This document shows positions 62,161-64,000 of a stretch of DNA of 64,000 nucleotides, one piece after another. This stretch comes from an uncultured Phocaeicola sp. (lineage in GTDB: Bacteria; Bacteroidota; Bacteroidia; Bacteroidales; Bacteroidaceae). The notes beneath the pieces are model-generated. The model made no database searches, was not told the DNA's origin, and worked only from the letters and a program-made list of their open reading frames with translations. The DNA lies in the NCBI GenBank assembly GCA_947581855.1, contig CANPVZ010000016.1, forward strand, positions 40,670-104,669, written 5' to 3'. Made by a program: the position numbers and the translations under genes. The first letter of the stretch is position 1. Each line of letters begins with the position of its first letter.

Positions 62161-62770
62161 TTGGAACCTTTTATTCTTATATACTACGTAAACATGTTCT
62201 TTTTATGCTTATTTTCTTGTAAAAAACATATTAGAGGAGGCTTTGGTTGCAAGTGGTTCAAATCGCACTCAATTGGAAACTGTACTTTCTTAATTATTCG
62301 TTTCCTTTACAAGACTCTTTATATTTTTATGACACCTTTACCGGAAAAGTGGAACGAATGACTCTAAAGGATTATCAGTTTTTGAATGAAAAAGGAGATA
62401 CTGTCCGTCTTTCTGATTGGAAAGGCAAGAAAGTACTGATGGATTGCTGGGCAAAATATTGTGGTGTTTGCCGTAAGAAAATGTCTATGGTATAGCGGGT
62501 GTATGAGCATTACAAAGAGGGTGATAAGGTATATGTTACTAGTCTTTTCGTAGTGTATCGGAATGAAAAGAAAGGAGAGGGAACAAAAATCGTTAAAAAG
62601 GAAGGCTTCTCTTTTTCTGTATGGAGTATAGATAAAACGTATGAACTGCTTTCTAATTTAAATATTACGGGTTATCCTCAAGTGTGTTGCTTTTCGATGA
62701 AGGGAGCTGTCTGAGATTCCACGGAAGGATTGAGGGAGCGGAAACATTATTGAAAAAAGAAATTGAATAA
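62161..62770 (+). pseudogene. Decayed thioredoxin-like (TlpA) protein gene
   Basis: Remnant of a TlpA-like lipoprotein. The core frame 62247-62714 reads NEKGDTVRLSDWKGKKVLMD then CWAKYCGVCRKKM, a genuine CxxC-type site, but has an in-frame TAG at 62493-62495 (MSMV*RVYEHYKEGD). Near 62710 a one-base loss shifts the frame, after which RFHGRIEGAETLLKKEIE, a typical end of the family, can be read to TAA at 62770. The N-terminal part is in another frame (FLCLFSCKK, lipobox-like). At least three lesions, so non-functional. Confidence 0.75.
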
Positions 62771-63894
62771 CGTCCGCTACATATTATTCGCCTTTTTGTG
62801 CGGTATAAATCTTTTTGCCAACTCTTATTCATTTCACGATTTGCTGATGGTGTCGAAATAATTGTTTGCAAAAGGAACGTTTGCTTTGTGCTTCTGTATC
62901 ATTCTTATTACGCAGTTATGCTTGAAAAGCCGGCAAAGAAAAAGACTGAATGTATATGTGCTGTATAGACTTGTTCTTTTGTCCCTTCTCATCGGAATAG
63001 ACGGGGGTAACGGAGCCTGTTATGGGTTGTCAGAATTTTTATGGCGATTAAGGACGTTGTATTCCTCTCTGCACCTATTCTCATGTGGTTTGGTTTCCAT
63101 TTGTTCCAATGTTCCTCCTTTCACCGCTTTCTCCCATGAAATCGGACTTTGTAGGTGAAAGATATATGGGCTTCACGTTTTTCTGTAAGGTTTCACTATA
63201 GCCCTCTTTTTACAAACTCTTTTCATTATCCGTGAAAGCTCTTTTTGCCTTATACTGGTACTCCGAAATTCCTGCAAAAGAAGCCTGTGATTCTTTTTCC
63301 TTTCACCGGAAATCCTGACTCCTACGGGGATTCCAGTGAAGGAAGCCTTTCTTCATGTCTTGGGAGAGGCCTTGTTGTGTAAATATGGTGAAAGCACTTT
63401 TCTTTCACACTTATCTGTTGAATGCCAATGGACTATGGTGAAATGTGACAGGGTGAGACGTGGGGTAGGCAAATTCCTAATATAAGAGGAGAAGTGAGAA
63501 AGGGAGTAGGCCAATAAATGGAGTACTGAAAAGTTATGCATATTGAACCATGCCGACTGACGTGTTTAGCCTTGCTAAATGCCATGTTTAGACATGCTGA
63601 GTGACGTTCCCGAGAGGAAGAAGTGACGTTCTTTCATCCCCGTTCCCCGTTACGTTCACCCGAAGTGATAGGTTTGCGGCTACTTGAGCCGCATGCCTAC
63701 GGCTATCTCTAGTGCTACGCCTACGGCTCGATAAGTGACAAGCATGGCACTTGACATAAGCTATACTTGTCTAATTTTATTAGTTATACCTAAGTAACCG
63801 AGTCTGCCTAGTATAAGTAATCCCATTAGCTATGCCTGTCTAATAAATACTATAAGTGCGGTGTCCCCGGCCATAGATAGGGGCGGAGTATAAC
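62771..63894. other. Non-coding stretch with short repeats and hairpins
   Basis: No convincing gene. A hydrophobic 98-codon frame (62862-63158) has only a TTG start and poor composition. From 63150 there are many short GTGAA/TTCAC inverted elements, for example GTGAAAGCAC near 63389 facing CTTTCAC. GTGACGTTC is repeated at 63601 and 63623, and GCCTACGGCT at 63695 and 63719. Then comes a CTA/TAG-rich zone to 63860. Probably an old, decaying repeat region. Confidence 0.5.
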
Positions 63895-63898
63895 AAAA

Positions 63899-63922
63899 AA
63901 AGGTTCGCTTTTGCGAACCTTT
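63899..63922 (-). terminator. Terminator of tRNA-Asn
   Basis: Hairpin AAAGGTTCGC / GCGAACCTTT (about 63899-63908 with 63913-63922), followed on the minus strand by a T-run. Confidence 0.85.
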
Positions 63923-63924
63923 TG

Positions 63925-63998
63925 CGCTTCAAGATGGGCTTGAACCAACGACCCCCTGATTAACAGTCAGGTGCTCTAACCAACTGAGCTATTGAAGC
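63925..63998 (-). tRNA. tRNA-Asn(GTT)
   Basis: 74 nt: acceptor GCTTCAA / TTGAAGC, D-arm AGCTCAGTTGGTTAGAGC, anticodon loop CTGTTAA with anticodon GTT, T-arm GGTTCAAGC. Discriminator G; CCA not encoded. The window ends 2 bp upstream of it. Confidence 0.96.
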
Positions 63999-64000
63999 AT

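Noticed and set aside
62862..63158. 98-codon hydrophobic frame
   Set aside because: Only a TTG start, irregular composition, lies in a decaying region; could be chance.

Overview
The window is chromosomal DNA from a member of the Bacteroidales, most likely Bacteroides or a close relative. The reasons are the Bacteroidetes-type -7 promoter boxes (TAnnTTTG) in front of many genes, several SusC-like or TonB-type outer-membrane proteins, many SpII lipoproteins, tRNA genes without an encoded CCA end, and housekeeping proteins of clear Bacteroides type. This is inferred from gene content; no database was searched.

Layout. 0-13.3 kb: housekeeping and envelope genes on the minus strand: arginine decarboxylase (speA), shikimate kinase (aroK), topoisomerase I (topA), an outer-membrane protein / TPR protein / Nudix operon, and a large beta-barrel protein. 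13.6-18.4 kb: a plastic stretch with three tandem paralogous secreted proteins separated by identical hairpins, a frameshifted lipoprotein/metallopeptidase gene, a palindromic tandem array, a gene remnant and a small winged-helix protein. 18.4-25.2 kb: a TonB-dependent receptor plus lipoprotein operon, divergent from an AraC regulator with a clear two-repeat operator, then an acetyltransferase and a lipoprotein. 25.3-29.7 kb: a complete polyamine ABC transporter, potABCD. 29.7-36.1 kb: palindromic MITE-like repeats, a nitronate monooxygenase-type flavoprotein, a second winged-helix protein, and an arsenic operon read from arsR through arsE-, F-, G-like genes and arsC, with an arsP-type permease behind it. 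A 23-bp-period palindromic array follows. 36.3-42.8 kb: accessory region with lipoproteins, a Crp-type regulator, two decayed genes, a structured leader RNA and a Fic protein.

42.88-55.44 kb is a 12.6-kb integrative mobilizable element inserted in the 3' end of a tRNA-Leu(CAA) gene. Both 15-bp attachment repeats are visible, as are paired integrase arm-type sites at both ends. It carries a tyrosine recombinase, an excisionase-like protein, a primase/helicase, a MobV relaxase with a likely oriT, and cargo (ORF6N/PLD-like, NERD, RES-like, lipoprotein and ExoX-C-like genes). It also brings a replacement terminator for the tRNA it interrupts. 55.7-64 kb returns to core genes: mannose-1-phosphate guanylyltransferase, HIT protein, greA, a TlpA-like lipoprotein, pnp, a decayed thioredoxin-like gene, a long structured non-coding stretch and tRNA-Asn.

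The most novel-looking signals are (1) a roughly 200-nt leader RNA present twice (39.3 and 54.3 kb), each with a -7 promoter box, covarying stems and a lipoprotein gene downstream, and (2) two arrays of palindromic units with a 22-23-bp period, constant arms and variable centres (17.0 and 36.0 kb).
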